Translations under genes and position numbers: made by a program | Assembly: GCA_025331445.1 (NCBI GenBank) | Contig: JAIWNE010000021.1 | Span: 62,001 to 126,000 of the forward strand | Source: Blakeslea trispora | Lineage: Eukaryota > Mucoromycota > Mucoromycetes > Mucorales > Choanephoraceae | Length of the DNA: 64,000 nt | Direction: 5' to 3' | Part shown: piece after piece, positions 1-14,370 of the stretch | How the letters are laid out: each line of letters opens with the position of its first letter | Numbering within the stretch: position 1 is the stretch's first letter | The notes under the pieces: generated by a model | What the model saw: the letters and a program-made list of their open reading frames with translations, nothing else | Databases searched by the model: none | What the model was told of the DNA's origin: nothing

Positions 1-3000
1 AATCAAGTAGCCCCAAGAAGAGTTTTGCGTTTCATAGCCAACTAACATATCAGGATCATAATATCTTATTTTTTCAATCAACAAGTCAAACAATTGCTCT
101 TCTGTATCGGCATAATCGACTTGAAGTCCTACATGTATCAAAAAAGAAAGCCGAGTCAAATTATGTACGAGGATTGTTGCAATAAGATATTTACGATCAT
201 CATTCAAACCAATACGAAAGACATCCAATTGATTCATAACAATAGCCCCCACACAATACTCTTCGCTGTATCCGTTGGATTTGATATACTGATCTTTTGT
301 CTGTAAGCACCAAAACGCAATCAGAACAGGATCATGTTCAGGATTAGGCAAGAGTTGTTCTCTAGTATTGACTTGATAGCTAGATTTAGCATTCAATAGA
401 GCCATATGGGTTTACACTTACTATGTAGTTCAACACTAAAATAATCAATATGATCTCGTACATGCTTGACTTTTGCCAAAGGCTTTGAGGCACTCAATTT
501 GAAATTGAAAATGTTGTCAGATGTAGGGCAGTCTATCTAGTAACAACTTTTGAGTATCTTTGCTCGTTGTCAAGTTATGAGGACGCTCACTTACCTGAGT
601 CTCTACATCATACACTATTTCTTTACTTTCCTTCTTTTCTTCCTTAACCTTGGCCCATGCTTTGATATCTTTGGTTGAAGGGGGCCCTTAATTGGAGTCC
701 AGTCCTGGATGTTTGTCTTGTGGGTACGGTCTATTTGAGCTGTGTAAACAGTCTTGAATTCTTGCATAGAGTTAAGATCTGATGTGGGCAGTTTAAATTC
801 TTTTCCTTCAAAGACAAAAGGAAACTGAGGTTGATCAGAAGCTTTACTAAAGTAAGGCTCTCTATAGGTTACATCCTGGGGTTCAAATTGTGAGACTATA
901 GGTGGAGGATGATTATAGATAAACTCTCTCACAGAGTCCATTCTTCTCTGAGATGTAAAAGAAAGAACAGAATGATCTTCTATCTGATTCTCTATCTTAC
1001 TTGACTCTGCAACAGTAGGAATGCTTTCATAGGGAATGGAACAATCAATGTTAAAAAAGTCCTCATCATTGCCAAGAAAATCATCCTGAGAAGATTTTTT
1101 GCTTTCAATAGCTGCTACATTAGTTTCCTTGTGTACCGGATCCAAAGTATCATTTCTATCATCAACAATATCTGCATCTTTGCTTTCGGCGACTTTTGGT
1201 TTCTTAGGAGAAAAAGGTGTTGATTGGTTAGGTATTTGTTTTTCCTCTTGGTTGATAGAGGATAAGGCCTTTGGAGGCGTACCATTAAGTATGAAGGTTT
1301 CTGGTCTTGACTCAACTATTTCTGTTGATTCTTGAGAAAGATGCAGACTTTTTGGCTCCAGAGGATCAGATAGGTCAGAAGGTTCAGTGGCTCTAGGTAG
1401 CTCTTGAATTGTTTGGTCTGAAGGCTTAGCCTGTGATTGAGCTGAACTGGCCCGCTTTCGCTTTCGTTTTCGGCGAGGAATGATAACAGAGACTTTCTGA
1501 AATGAAGGATGATCTTCGTCTCTAAGCCATTTTACTTTTCCATTGGATGTCTCATTTTGGCTTGACTTGTTTTCAAACATACTAGCCTTGCTTATTTTAA
1601 TTTCTGGCTCCTTAATCTTGGATTTCTCTGGGTCTGGTTTTGTGGTTTCGATTCTTTTGCCTTTCAACTCGGATTTTCTTGTTTTACCTATAGACAAATT
1701 AGGTTTGTGTTCATTGACTGTGTCGCTCGTCTTGGTTGGTTTGATTTCTTTTATTTGAACCACGGGCTTCTTGATTTGACTGATTGCCTGAGATGTACGT
1801 GAATCATAAGAATCAGTGTGGGTTTGTTTTGCCTTTATCGTTGCTTCCTTCTGCTTCCTTCTCATTTTCCTTAAAGCCTTCCTTTCCAATTCCCATTTTT
1901 CTGTTGCAGACGGCATCTTTCTTTGATGCCCATCTTTACTATCTTTGCTTCCATCCAATTGGTCAATGTCTTTTTTGAAGTGTGGTCTTGCCATTCGTCG
2001 CCTATATAGAAATAAAAGATAGAGAGAAATGGAAAGAAAGTCAATGATAATCAAAAAAAGAAGTTTTGTTTGTGAGTGAAGTTCAACTGAATAGCATACA
2101 TGGAAACAGGTGGGACGTCGCTAATGACAAAAGGTTTATTATCTAGTTCAACTCCTTCCATTATATCAGCAATGCTTCTTTTACGAACTGGAGAAGAAGC
2201 TTTCAAAATAGAATCTGCTTTCCTGTCTTCAGCTAAAAAAATCAACTTTCTAGGTTTGTACTGGATTGCAGCATTTGGCTGCTGCTCATACTCAATTGTG
2301 CGAGTATCAGATGTATGCTTGGTGTGTTTTTCTGCATCTTTAAGCCAATCGATAATATCATGATCACTTAAAGAATGATCTATGCTGAAGTAATCCTCTT
2401 CATCTTGTTGCTCTTGACTCTGTTGTGGCTGCTGTTGTTCTGTTTCTGACATATCACTGTTGTTGCCTTCTTGCTCATTATGATGCGCTTCTTGACTTGC
2501 AACTTCGCTTATAAAAGAGTTTAATAAATCAGCGTCTAGCTGAGAAGGTATATCCCAAGTCTTATAACGTGTCGGAGTGGCTGATACATTGAATTGACTT
2601 GAGGTTGGTGAAAACGATACAGAGCGCAAGGGTGTAATAGAGACCATTTTGGATGGATTTGGTTTATGCCGCATTTGAAGGAATGTATGATATTCCTCAG
2701 GATATAAGGCCTCAACTGATTCAAATGCTGTCATAGCGCTCAATGGAACAGATTCTGTTCCAGAGTGATGTGATGGATTTTCATTTGAAAATGCAAGCAT
2801 TTTGTTCAACAACTTGCGCAAGCTAGGCTCAGCTAGCCACGGCTTCCTTGGTTCGCGTTCTTCAGTTTGACTGACTGATAGTTTGGGGTCTTTGATGCCA
2901 CGAGATTTCTGTCGGCTAAGCTCATCTTTCCATATGCTTTCTAATGACTTTACAAGAGTGGCTTTATCGTTTGATCCTTCACTCTGTAGTTGCTTTTCCT

Positions 3001-3884
3001 TTTCTAGATCAACATGGATACTTCTTTCTTTCAAGTCATGCCGATTGAGAATGGACATGCCAGTAATGTCCAGCTCTAATTCACAATAGCTTTCTCGTGA
3101 GACAATCCCTGACTGTAGTTCAGCTGGAACTGTCTTTGCTGTATATATTGTGTAATCTGTGTCTACAAATAAATGTGACATACTATGTGTGGATGAGTTT
3201 TGAGAGACATACAAATTGCCTTTGGGCTCTTCCAAGAGAGGCAACCGAAATCGTATGCCAAATGTTTTCGATAACTCATCAATCCCATGCGTATCGTCAA
3301 CATGAATCCAATCCATTCCATACAAGTTGTGGTCTAGCAAAAACTGCAGTTCAAAGTTTAAATGAGCTTCGAAGGGTTGAAATGGTGTGCCCATGATAGC
3401 GCCTGTCTGTAAAATATCTAGCATAGTCTTTTTCTCCTGTGCATCAGTCAAGTAGATTTTTAAGAATGATTGGTATCCAACATGATAACCATAAAATGGA
3501 ACTCCTTTCACTAATACAATAGCTGCTATATGTTGATCTTTGACTGTATTTGGCTTGGCTAGATTCATAGCTTCATTCAAACTAGTGCCAAATTGAAACA
3601 CTTCCTTTTCAATATCTCCATCCAATGAGATTGGAAATGAAATATAGAAATATGAATACACCTTTCGAAAGAATAAACTGTTAGTAGAAGGAATTGTCAG
3701 TGAATTTTTATTTTACCTGATGCACATGAAGGCATACTTTCTGGCCTGCTCTGGTAGATCCGAATATGCGAATGACAGGCACTTTGTTAAGCCTCCTTTT
3801 GCAAAAAGGAGAAAAGGACCGATCCAGAGGACCAGGCTTCGCCATGTAGTGATCTAAATGAGCGATCCTAATGGAAATGGTCAT
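1..3884 (-). CDS. REV3: DNA polymerase zeta catalytic subunit Rev3 (5' part, cut by window edge)
   Basis: Error-prone B-family polymerase that extends from lesions in translesion synthesis, in the nucleus, with Rev7. Exons read leftwards: 3884-3717, 3661-2088, 2001-595, 536-422 and 371-1 (continuing outside). The start MTISIRIAHLDHYMAKPGP and the following KVPVIRIFGSTRAGQKVCLHVHQ-like block match the Rev3 N-terminus, as do GYQSFLKIYLTDAQ and GTPFQPFEAHLNFELQFLL. The middle (about residues 330-900) is low-complexity and Lys/Ser-rich, as usual for Rev3. YREPYFSK leads into the exonuclease-like domain (VELHINTREQLLPNPEHDP, YDPDMLVGYE, NSSWGYLI at the edge). The polymerase active-site motifs lie outside the window. 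The second intron uses a GTTGAA donor. Near 615-695 the reading frame is uncertain: either a +1 frameshift in a run of five C on the coding strand or an alternative GTAAAG donor (see finding). Confidence 0.9.
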
Positions 3885-4093
3885 AAGATTTATGCAGCAA
3901 GCAGTACAAAATAAGAAATCTTAACTGCGCGTTGAATCCCTTTTTTTTTCTTTTAATTGGAGAAAAACACGACTGAGTTTGTAATTCAAGTAGCTTCAAG
4001 CAATCAAATCAAAATACAAAAACTAATAACGAAGGGAATTATATCCACTATGATGTTTATTTATATGATAAAAGAGAAAAGTTTTGCCTTGTT
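3885..4093. other. spacer between alcohol oxidase 3' end and REV3 start
   Basis: Short 209-bp intergenic stretch that must hold the REV3 promoter and the 3' end of the upstream alcohol oxidase gene. It is AT-rich with a T run at about 3940-3950; no further feature is recognisable. Confidence 0.5.
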
Positions 4094-6467
4094 TTAAAGC
4101 ATGCTGTTTCTTCGGAGTGAAGCAGCTACCTCGCGAGAAACGTGTATTGCGGTTGATTCAATTGTTATCATAGGGTTTACACCAATAGCGGTAGGGATAA
4201 TTGAAGCATCGGAAACATACAAGTTTTTAACGTCCCAAGTCTCACCACTGGGCTTAGTTGCAGATGTATTGGGGTCAATACCCATTCGACTAGATGAAAT
4301 AAAGAAACGATTGGTATATGGTTATGAATGGAGAGGAAAATAAGAATTATATTTACCAAGAACTGATATGATGGGCTGCGGCTATAGGTGTTGTAATAGT
4401 CATAATACCAGCTTTGTGGATGGTGTCTAGCCATTCGAGAAAACGAGGATGCGAAACTGAAATCTCCTCATCTTCACCAAAGATAAATGGTTCAACATTT
4501 GGTTGAGGACTATAGAGTTCACGAGCACCAGCAGCTACAAGCATCTTCATACTCATCTCGATACCTACAACAAAGGACTTTTCATCATGGCTTGAAATCT
4601 CATAATCTATGATAGGTGTATCGGATTTAGCGTCATACAACACTTTGCCGCTAGAGTCTTTATCTCTCAGAAGAACGATACTCAGGATGGATGTCTTGTG
4701 TCTCAGCATCAATTCCTTGTGACCAGCTGAACCATACCAAGGGACGCGGGTAGCTAAAGCGCTAGGAACCATTGCAACATCCTCAATCTTACTGCCATAA
4801 TTGTCGCCATTCCAGTTTTCAGGAGCGTATGATATACAGCTGATGAGATGTCCTTCAGATTGCTGCATGATAGGCTCGTCAAAATAAGCAAGACAAACTG
4901 TAGCAGGTTGGAGACGAGTATTCTGACCAATATTGGGATTTTTGAGACCGCTGGATTGAAGCAAGAGGGGTGTGCGAAGACTACCACATGCAGCAACAAC
5001 ACGCTTGGCTGAAATGAAAATGCTCTCCTGAGCATCATGAACTTGACATTCAACGCCGACTGCTCTGCCGTTTTCAATTACAATTCGATTGACTCTTGTT
5101 CTATCCAAGAATTGCGCACCATGTTCAAAGGCATCTCTGAGCCAAGTGTTTTGAGTACCTTGCTTAACACCTGACTTACAGCCAAGGTAGCAACGGAGAC
5201 AGTAATGGCGTTTTCCGTTTGTATTCAAGTGAGCCATATCGAAGTGATAGCCTAGAGCACTGATAAAACATAATCAATAACCATTACTTGAACACTTGTC
5301 AATGAAAAACAAAAAAAAAAAAACTTACTCGCATCCTTCCTTGATCTTCTTACTAGCTCTGTTTTCAACTTTTGCTTTACTTGCTCCGATTCTTTTGAAA
5401 ACGCGATCTATATCTTCATCATACTAGTTCAAATTGATCAACATCACTTTTTGTTTTTTTTTCTTTCTGTCTTTTAAGACTTACTTGAGGAGATGTAAAA
5501 TGAGTCAAGCCAGATTTGGCCCATTCTTTACGAACATAATCTTGGGGCTTATTATAAGAGTAAGTATGAGATGGCTTTTTGGATCAATAAGCAATATAAA
5601 AATCATGCGTACCTTCAAGCAAACAGTGTAGTTTAGTGTTGTTCCACCACCAAAAGTATTACCAAAGAGGGAGTCAATGCTGTTTTGAACCGTGGGGATC
5701 ATGCCATTTGCATCATACATCTTTTGAAAGTCCTTGCTTTCAGATTGCAGCAATTCGCTTTGATGATAATATTTTCCTTTTTCAATCACCAATACAGAAT
5801 ATCCTGCAGTTGCTAACTCAGCTGCAGCCACACCACCTCCAGCTCCACTGCCTACTACTACCACGTCGTAAGCAAGTTTCTTGGCAGTTGCCTCTTCTGT
5901 TGTCATCATAGGCAATCTTTCATACTCTACAGGCTCATATTCTGGATGGTTCTCAAAAAACTCGTTGCAGTCTTCGTAAGCAATTCCTTTCATCATTTGG
6001 GTCGTTTCATAGCTGTAAGCAATAGGGAAGCACAGACCTGAAAACGTCTTGAATAAGACACGCATAGATTCAACAGGAGATGAGCGCCAGCTCACCAATG
6101 CCTGTTCTCTTTGTTCTCTAGGTAACTCGTTAAAAGGCTGAGAGAATCCTGTAAGAGCTTGAGTTCCTACATCAGTACTCAAGCTATCAAGAACACCAAA
6201 GAAGTCACTTCTAGCATCTGGATGAAGAACCTTTCCCAACAATTCAAGAACCGAGGCAGTCAGACCAATAGAATCCGCAGTTACTTTTGATAGAGACTTG
6301 ACATCAGATGTAGTAACCTTGTAGATATGACCATTGGCTTCAACTTTTCTTAAAAGTGCTTCCTCTTGTTCAGCTGTCATAGGACCAATCAACGTATCTA
6401 ATACAGCATCAAGTGCAGCTTTTTGAGAAATGGATAAAATCATAGGAGGGTATTCTGATGCAGTCAT
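4094..6467 (-). CDS. long-chain fatty alcohol oxidase, GMC flavoenzyme
   Basis: Predicted FAD-dependent oxidation of long-chain alcohols to aldehydes with O2. Exons 6467-5613, 5547-5485, 5423-5329, 5259-4357 and 4289-4094 give 703 residues, normal for this family. A Rossmann FAD site (VVVVGSGAGGGVAAAELA) lies at about 202-219 after an LCAO-type helical N-terminus, followed by FGGGTTLNYTVCLK, the Cys-rich HYCLRCYLGCKSGVKQGT block, SSCRMG and the C-terminal GMC signature YVSDASIIPTAIGVNPMITI. All five exons join in phase. The start is the Met before TASEYPPM; an upstream in-frame extension to 6500 has no ATG. The protein ends in -SML, a possible weak variant of a peroxisomal PTS1 signal; peroxisomal location would fit fungal fatty-alcohol oxidases but is inference. 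No clear membrane helix was seen. Confidence 0.9.
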
Positions 6468-9300
<2,833 letters not shown>

Positions 9301-10549
9301 ATGCTTCTTTCGAAACAGAAGGCTCTATGGCGCTGCTTTGCTCGTCAAAGTAATGCTCGGTTCATCTCATCTTCTGGTAAGTTAATTGGCGAACTTGAGT
9401 TTTCAAATTGACATTGATGATTCATTCTTTTTCTTTAGCAAATAATGTAAGTTAAATAGCCATAAGGCATAGAGATTGCTTATCTTCTTAACAAAACTGT
9501 ATATAGGAAAGACGATCAACCATTGGCCTTATAGGGCTTGGACAGATGGTAATGAACACGAGAAAGAAAACAAAGAAACAGAGTGATTCAACTTTGGAAA
9601 TCTATATACGTATAATATCTTTAGGGTTATGGAATGGCTAAAAATCTCGCTATGAAAAGTGCTACACCTGTCTATATATATGATGTGAACAAAATAGCCG
9701 TTCAACGCGTAATAAACGAATTTCCAAACTTGAAATTGGCCAACGATCCTGTGGAGCTCGCAGAAAAGTCATCTACTATTATCACGATGTTACCTGAAGG
9801 ACAACATGTCGAAAGCGTATACGATAAAATCCTTGCAACAGTTGAACCAGAAGACATGCTGATTGATTCTAGTACTATTGATAGCGACATGTCTCAAACT
9901 TTAAGTAAGAGAGCAAAAGAAAAGAGTGCAATCGCATTTGATGCTCCTGTGAGTGGTGGCACAGTGGGTGCGGCTAATGGTACACTTACATTCATGGTGG
10001 GTGCGCCTTCTGTCGAAGATTTTGAAAAGACAAAACCTATCTTATCACTTATGGGCAAGAACATCATCTATTGTGGAAATAATGGCTCAGGTCAGATAGC
10101 AAAGATTTGTAACAACATGCTTTTAGCGGTTCATATGGTTGGCGTTTCTGAAGCAATGAGACTGGGAACTCAACTTGGCATGGATCCCAAACTCTTGGCG
10201 TCTGTTATCAATGTATCAACTGGAAAATGCTGGAGTTCAGAGGTTAGCAACCCTTATCCCAATGTTATCCCAACTGCACCTTCAACAAGAGAATATCAAG
10301 GCGGATTCAGCAACAAGCTGATGGCCAAAGATCTTCGATCTGCTATGAAGGCTGCAAAATCATGTCAGGTTGAGCCAATCATGGGTACTAAGGCATCTGA
10401 GATCTACCAAAAGTTAGCAACAGATGAGCAATTCAACTCACTGGACTTCTCAAGTGTTTTTAAGGTGAGTTATTCTTGTTTGCATATGTAGAAAAAAGAC
10501 GTTGGCTAAATTGCTTTTGTTTGTATAGTGGATGTCAACTAATAAATAA
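9301..10549 (+). CDS. 3-hydroxyisobutyrate dehydrogenase, mitochondrial
   Basis: NAD-dependent oxidation of 3-hydroxyisobutyrate to methylmalonate semialdehyde in valine breakdown. Exons 9301-9376, 9439-9446, 9507-9548, 9625-10464 and 10529-10549 give 328 residues. The start MLLSKQKALWRCFARQSNAR is basic and acid-free, as in a mitochondrial presequence. The nucleotide-binding motif GLIGLGQMGYGMAKNL follows; DAPVSGGTVGAANGTL is the substrate signature, and NGSGQIAKICNNML holds the catalytic Lys. The last exon gives the conserved ending WMSTNK. The second exon is only 8 nt and is needed to keep phase between exons 1 and 3. The gene converges with mitoferrin, 281 bp away. Family assignment is firm; the microexon is inferred from phase and splice sites. 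Confidence 0.92.
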
Positions 10550-10830
10550 ATAAAGAAAGCCACCGAGTGGGTTTTTTTATATATCAATATTTTCTAAAAA
10601 AAAAAAAAAAGAAATGGCATACATGTAAATAACGACTGTGTTTGGTTCCTTATTTGCAAAATATAAAATGTATAAATGTATATGAGAGAGAGAAAGAGTG
10701 TGAATACAGAAAAGGTAGAGAAAAAAAAAAGCTTTTCTCCAATCGGTATTTACGTGTTTAGGAGATGAAGGGATGGGAACAAATGACTATGATACAATTA
10801 ATAACTGCAGCTCCTTTTTTTTTTTGTTGA

Positions 10831-11901
10831 TTAAAGGGATACAAAATTTTCTTTCTTTTGCTGTTGTTTTTGTTGCTCGCTGGTATTTTGAGTATTAATG
10901 ATCCATTTGATATATTCATATACGCTCCAACTGATAGCAGCACTTGGCATATTTGTCAAAACACGTGGTCTATATCCTCTGAAAAAGCCCTTCAATCCAT
11001 ATCTTTCCATAATAATCTTTGACGCCTCTCTAAAGCCTGTGACACTGCGAATTCTAGGATCATCGCTTGTACCTCTTGTTTGTAATAAAGTTTTGACAAC
11101 ATCCAAAGGCGTTGTGACTGAAGATGCAACAGCACCTGCTAATGCACCTGCAACTATATGCGTTTTGGGATCATACTGATCTGTCTTTAGAATCTTTCGA
11201 AAGAACTCGTAGGTTGTAAACTGAATAGACTGGAACGGAATAGACATCACAAGTGTGGTCGGTAGAGATATATAGAATGCCACAAATCCTTCCTTTGTAT
11301 ACACACTGCGCGCACATTCCCGGATTGTTTTATATGTCGAGTTGTGTAGTTGCATGCGCTGCTTGACCACTATACTTATCTTGTCAGTTTCCTCTTGTTC
11401 GTCGCAACATAAACGTATGGTACATACCATCAAAAGGATTCATCAGCGAATCATGTGCTAAAGTAGCACAGGCACCAGCAGCAGCATTAGCTAAAGGATG
11501 ATGACCCTTGGTTGAGTTGGCTCCAAACTTATCCTTGCAAAACTCATAGGTAGCAAAATGTAAGGCATGAGCTGGTCCAGCGCCCAATACGACCGAATTG
11601 ACACCTTTCCATAAACTGCGAAGTGTCACTGGCGATTCCTTTAACATTTGAGTAACTGTGCTCGAGGTTGTAGATATTACTTGCATTCGCGTCTATTGGC
11701 AGCAAGAGGATGGTCAACACTTGCATTATGTTTTGATCGATTTTAGAGTTCTCTTTCACTCACCTTGATGCTATCTACGGGATACATAACACAGTGCTCA
11801 GCTATACCAGCTAAAGCGCCTGCAAATGCGTTTTGAAGCATAGTGGTATTTCCACCTAAAGATTCATAATCATAATCTTCTTCTTCTTCAGGATGATGCA
11901 T
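10831..11901 (-). CDS. mitoferrin-type mitochondrial iron carrier
   Basis: Inner-membrane SLC25 carrier of the Mrs3/Mrs4 type, importing ferrous iron for heme and Fe-S cluster synthesis. Exons 11901-11764, 11692-11428 and 11369-10831 give 313 residues in three repeats of about 100. Each carries the carrier signature: YPVDSIKTRMQ (from about 40), NPFDVVKQRMQ (about 131) and [14 protein letters not shown] (about 221). The second and third signatures, and ALAGIAEH and [12 protein letters not shown], are those of mitoferrins rather than of other carriers. The N-terminus is short and acidic ([13 protein letters not shown]). The C-terminus ends in a Gln/Lys-rich tail. The start is the first ATG of the acidic leader. 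The 3' end faces the dehydrogenase gene. Confidence 0.92.
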
Positions 11902-12877
11902 TTAAATATTAATTTAAGAAAAATTATATAAAAAAAAAATAAGTGAAAAAAAAAAAGTCAAAACTTTTTTTTTTTTTTTTTTACTTTTTCGAGGATGAGA
12001 AATTCAAAGGTCGATACTAAAACAGGGAACCCTGTTTTTGAACCTTAAAAACTCGAGAGATGATTGGCGGATAGGCATATTCTTGCTTTTTTAAATTTGA
12101 CACTTGTTAAGTTTACTGGCTTGTTTGTATGTTCAATCCAGTGAATACAGGATTCTTGCCTGTACATCTAACTGGAAAGATGCCCGAATTTCAAGATGAT
12201 ACAATCTCATTTTATCTCTAATGGCATTTAGTGATTTCTAATTCTGGGGTTTCAATTCAGCTTATTTTTTAAATACAATAGTTTAAATAAAAGGGCAGTT
12301 TAAAACAAATACAGCACAGACCCATCTGATAAGCTATCCCATTGGTGGGACATTTATTACTGCTTTCATGCGTCTATTCTACCTCTCGGTTTAGCCAAAC
12401 ATAAACAAGCGTAAAAAGAAAAAGAGGGAGGGAAAAGAGAAGAGTACAAAATGTGAAAGCTTTCCAAAAATAAATGAGATACATACAGATTGACCAATCA
12501 TATTGGTGAAAACCCTGAATAGAATGCATAAACTCTATTATATTGACCATTTCACCCAATAGCAACTTTGCAATCACTCAACTTTGAAGACAATGATAGA
12601 ATATTGAATATATATCACAGCAGCAGTAGCTCAATAGATTTCGACCTTACCAAGCTGTGTTGAGATGAATATATTTTTAAGTTCTGCTCTATTTTCTTTT
12701 CTTTCAATGGACACAAGCAGATGCCGATCTGAGTAAGATTAGTTGAGTACACAGAGAATGTCCATGTTACTCGATAAATAGAATGGTTTCCTCTCTTATT
12801 CTTATTTTGACATTTCTTTATTCTTTCTTAACTTTAATCATTTTCTCTCAATAAATCATCCAACCACGCAGCATTTA
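11902..12877. other. divergent spacer between mitoferrin and seven-TM gene
   Basis: About 1 kb of AT-rich DNA that must carry the two divergent promoters. Homopolymeric A and T runs (about 11928-11984) sit just upstream of mitoferrin. No gene, tRNA or repeat was recognised. Confidence 0.5.
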
Positions 12878-14370
12878 ATGAGTGAAAGAACCGGATCAGA
12901 TCAGACAAAAGTGTCTGAGATACCTGTCGCAACAGCTTTCTCCATCATGTTTGTCACTGTTGGCTTGTGCTGCTTTGTATGGCAAACATTGACATCTGGC
13001 GAAATGTTCTACAAGAGCAGAAAACCCATCATTGGACTGGTGTTCTTTCAAGCACTTTTAGGCATCGTTACTACACTTGTGACTCTACTGACATCGATCG
13101 AACTGATTAGTTGCGATTTCGTAAGTTATACAAATAACCAATGTCCTTTCAAGATATACTTATCTTTCATGTATATACGTATCTGTGTATAAGCGTCTAT
13201 TCTTTTCCATAGTAGGTGTCAATATAGGTGATATAATATTACAATTCGTGCTTCTTTGGAAAGCGTATCTAGGCAACAATCACTCAAAGACGATTTTATT
13301 TGTTGGAATGCTTCCAATCATTGGTATCACTGTCTTCATCCTCATCAACTTGACCATTGGCAGATCACAAACAGATCCTCACTTGGGCATCTGTAGTACA
13401 TCCTATCGTAAGACGCTTTTTCATAAAAAAATTCCTTCCTTTTCTCTTCATCTGCATTGCTAACATAAATCATAAAAGCTGTCTACATAGTGGTTATTAA
13501 AGCTGCCATCGATTGTGCCTCTAATGCATTTTTATCAGCCTGCTTTATCCTTGTTATCTATAAGCACTATCAAGTTCTTGGAAGTAGTATTCAAAAAACT
13601 TTATTAACTGAAGGGTTAATATACTGGTAAGGCAATTAACAGAAAAAAAAAAGGCTGAATGCATTCTTCTATGGGCTTTTTTCTTACGTTTGCCTGTAAT
13701 TATATCCAGTTTCGGTGTATGCTTTTCAAACATACTCACCGGTATTTTACTTGCACTAGCAGTTCTGGGTGGTGATTCTCCTATACTTTATACCATTGAT
13801 TGTAAGGTCTTTCAATAAGGAAAAATACATGTCGATATATGCTAATAAGCGATTTCTTATATAGGGTATCTAGCCTCTTATCTGATCATAAAGCAGCTGA
13901 GACAACGAGATTATAAGTCCCGTCTAGAAGAAGAGGATGATGATGACAATGATAATGATGATTTGGAATCTTCCACTGAAAATGACAGTGCATCAATCCA
14001 AATAGCCGGGATTTCTAATGAAATTCATGTTGAAAAGTCAATCATAACATCAGGCTTTTCTCAAAGTCTAGAAAGGACGTCGGACATGAGCAAGAAGCCA
14101 CCTTATCGGTTCAAGTATCAAGATAACCCTTGCCAGTGCCGTCAAAGGGAAGCATATTACCATTCCTCTCTAGATAACAGTACGATAGCACCCTCTATAT
14201 CAACATCAAGAGGGTCAGTTTCTTGCTTTTCAGAAAAAGATGAGCATGTCGCACCAACCATTCCTGTACTCTCTTCAGCAACGTTCTATAGATCCAATGC
14301 ATCTGTTTCATTAAGTCCTCCTCCAAGAGACTTGACGAGTTTTGCGTTGAAGGAGGAAGAAAAAAAATAG
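12878..14370 (+). CDS. orphan seven-transmembrane protein with acidic/Ser-rich tail
   Basis: I do not recognise the family. Exons 12878-13120, 13194-13407, 13479-13626, 13710-13801 and 13865-14370 join in phase to give 400 residues. Seven hydrophobic segments are visible: FSIMFVTVGLCCFVW, GLVFFQALLGIVTTLVTLL, FFSIVGVNIGDIILQFVLLW, LFVGMLPIIGITVFILI, AIDCASNAFLSACFILVI, FGVCFSNILTGILLALAVL and LYTIDWYLASYLII. The last 130 residues are hydrophilic, starting with a run of Glu/Asp/Asn (EEEDDDDNDNDD) and then Ser/Thr/Pro-rich, as in a cytosolic regulatory tail. The layout resembles a G-protein-coupled receptor or other fungal seven-helix sensor, but no diagnostic motif was found. The N-terminus before helix 1 is short and lacks a signal peptide. 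Confidence 0.75.
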
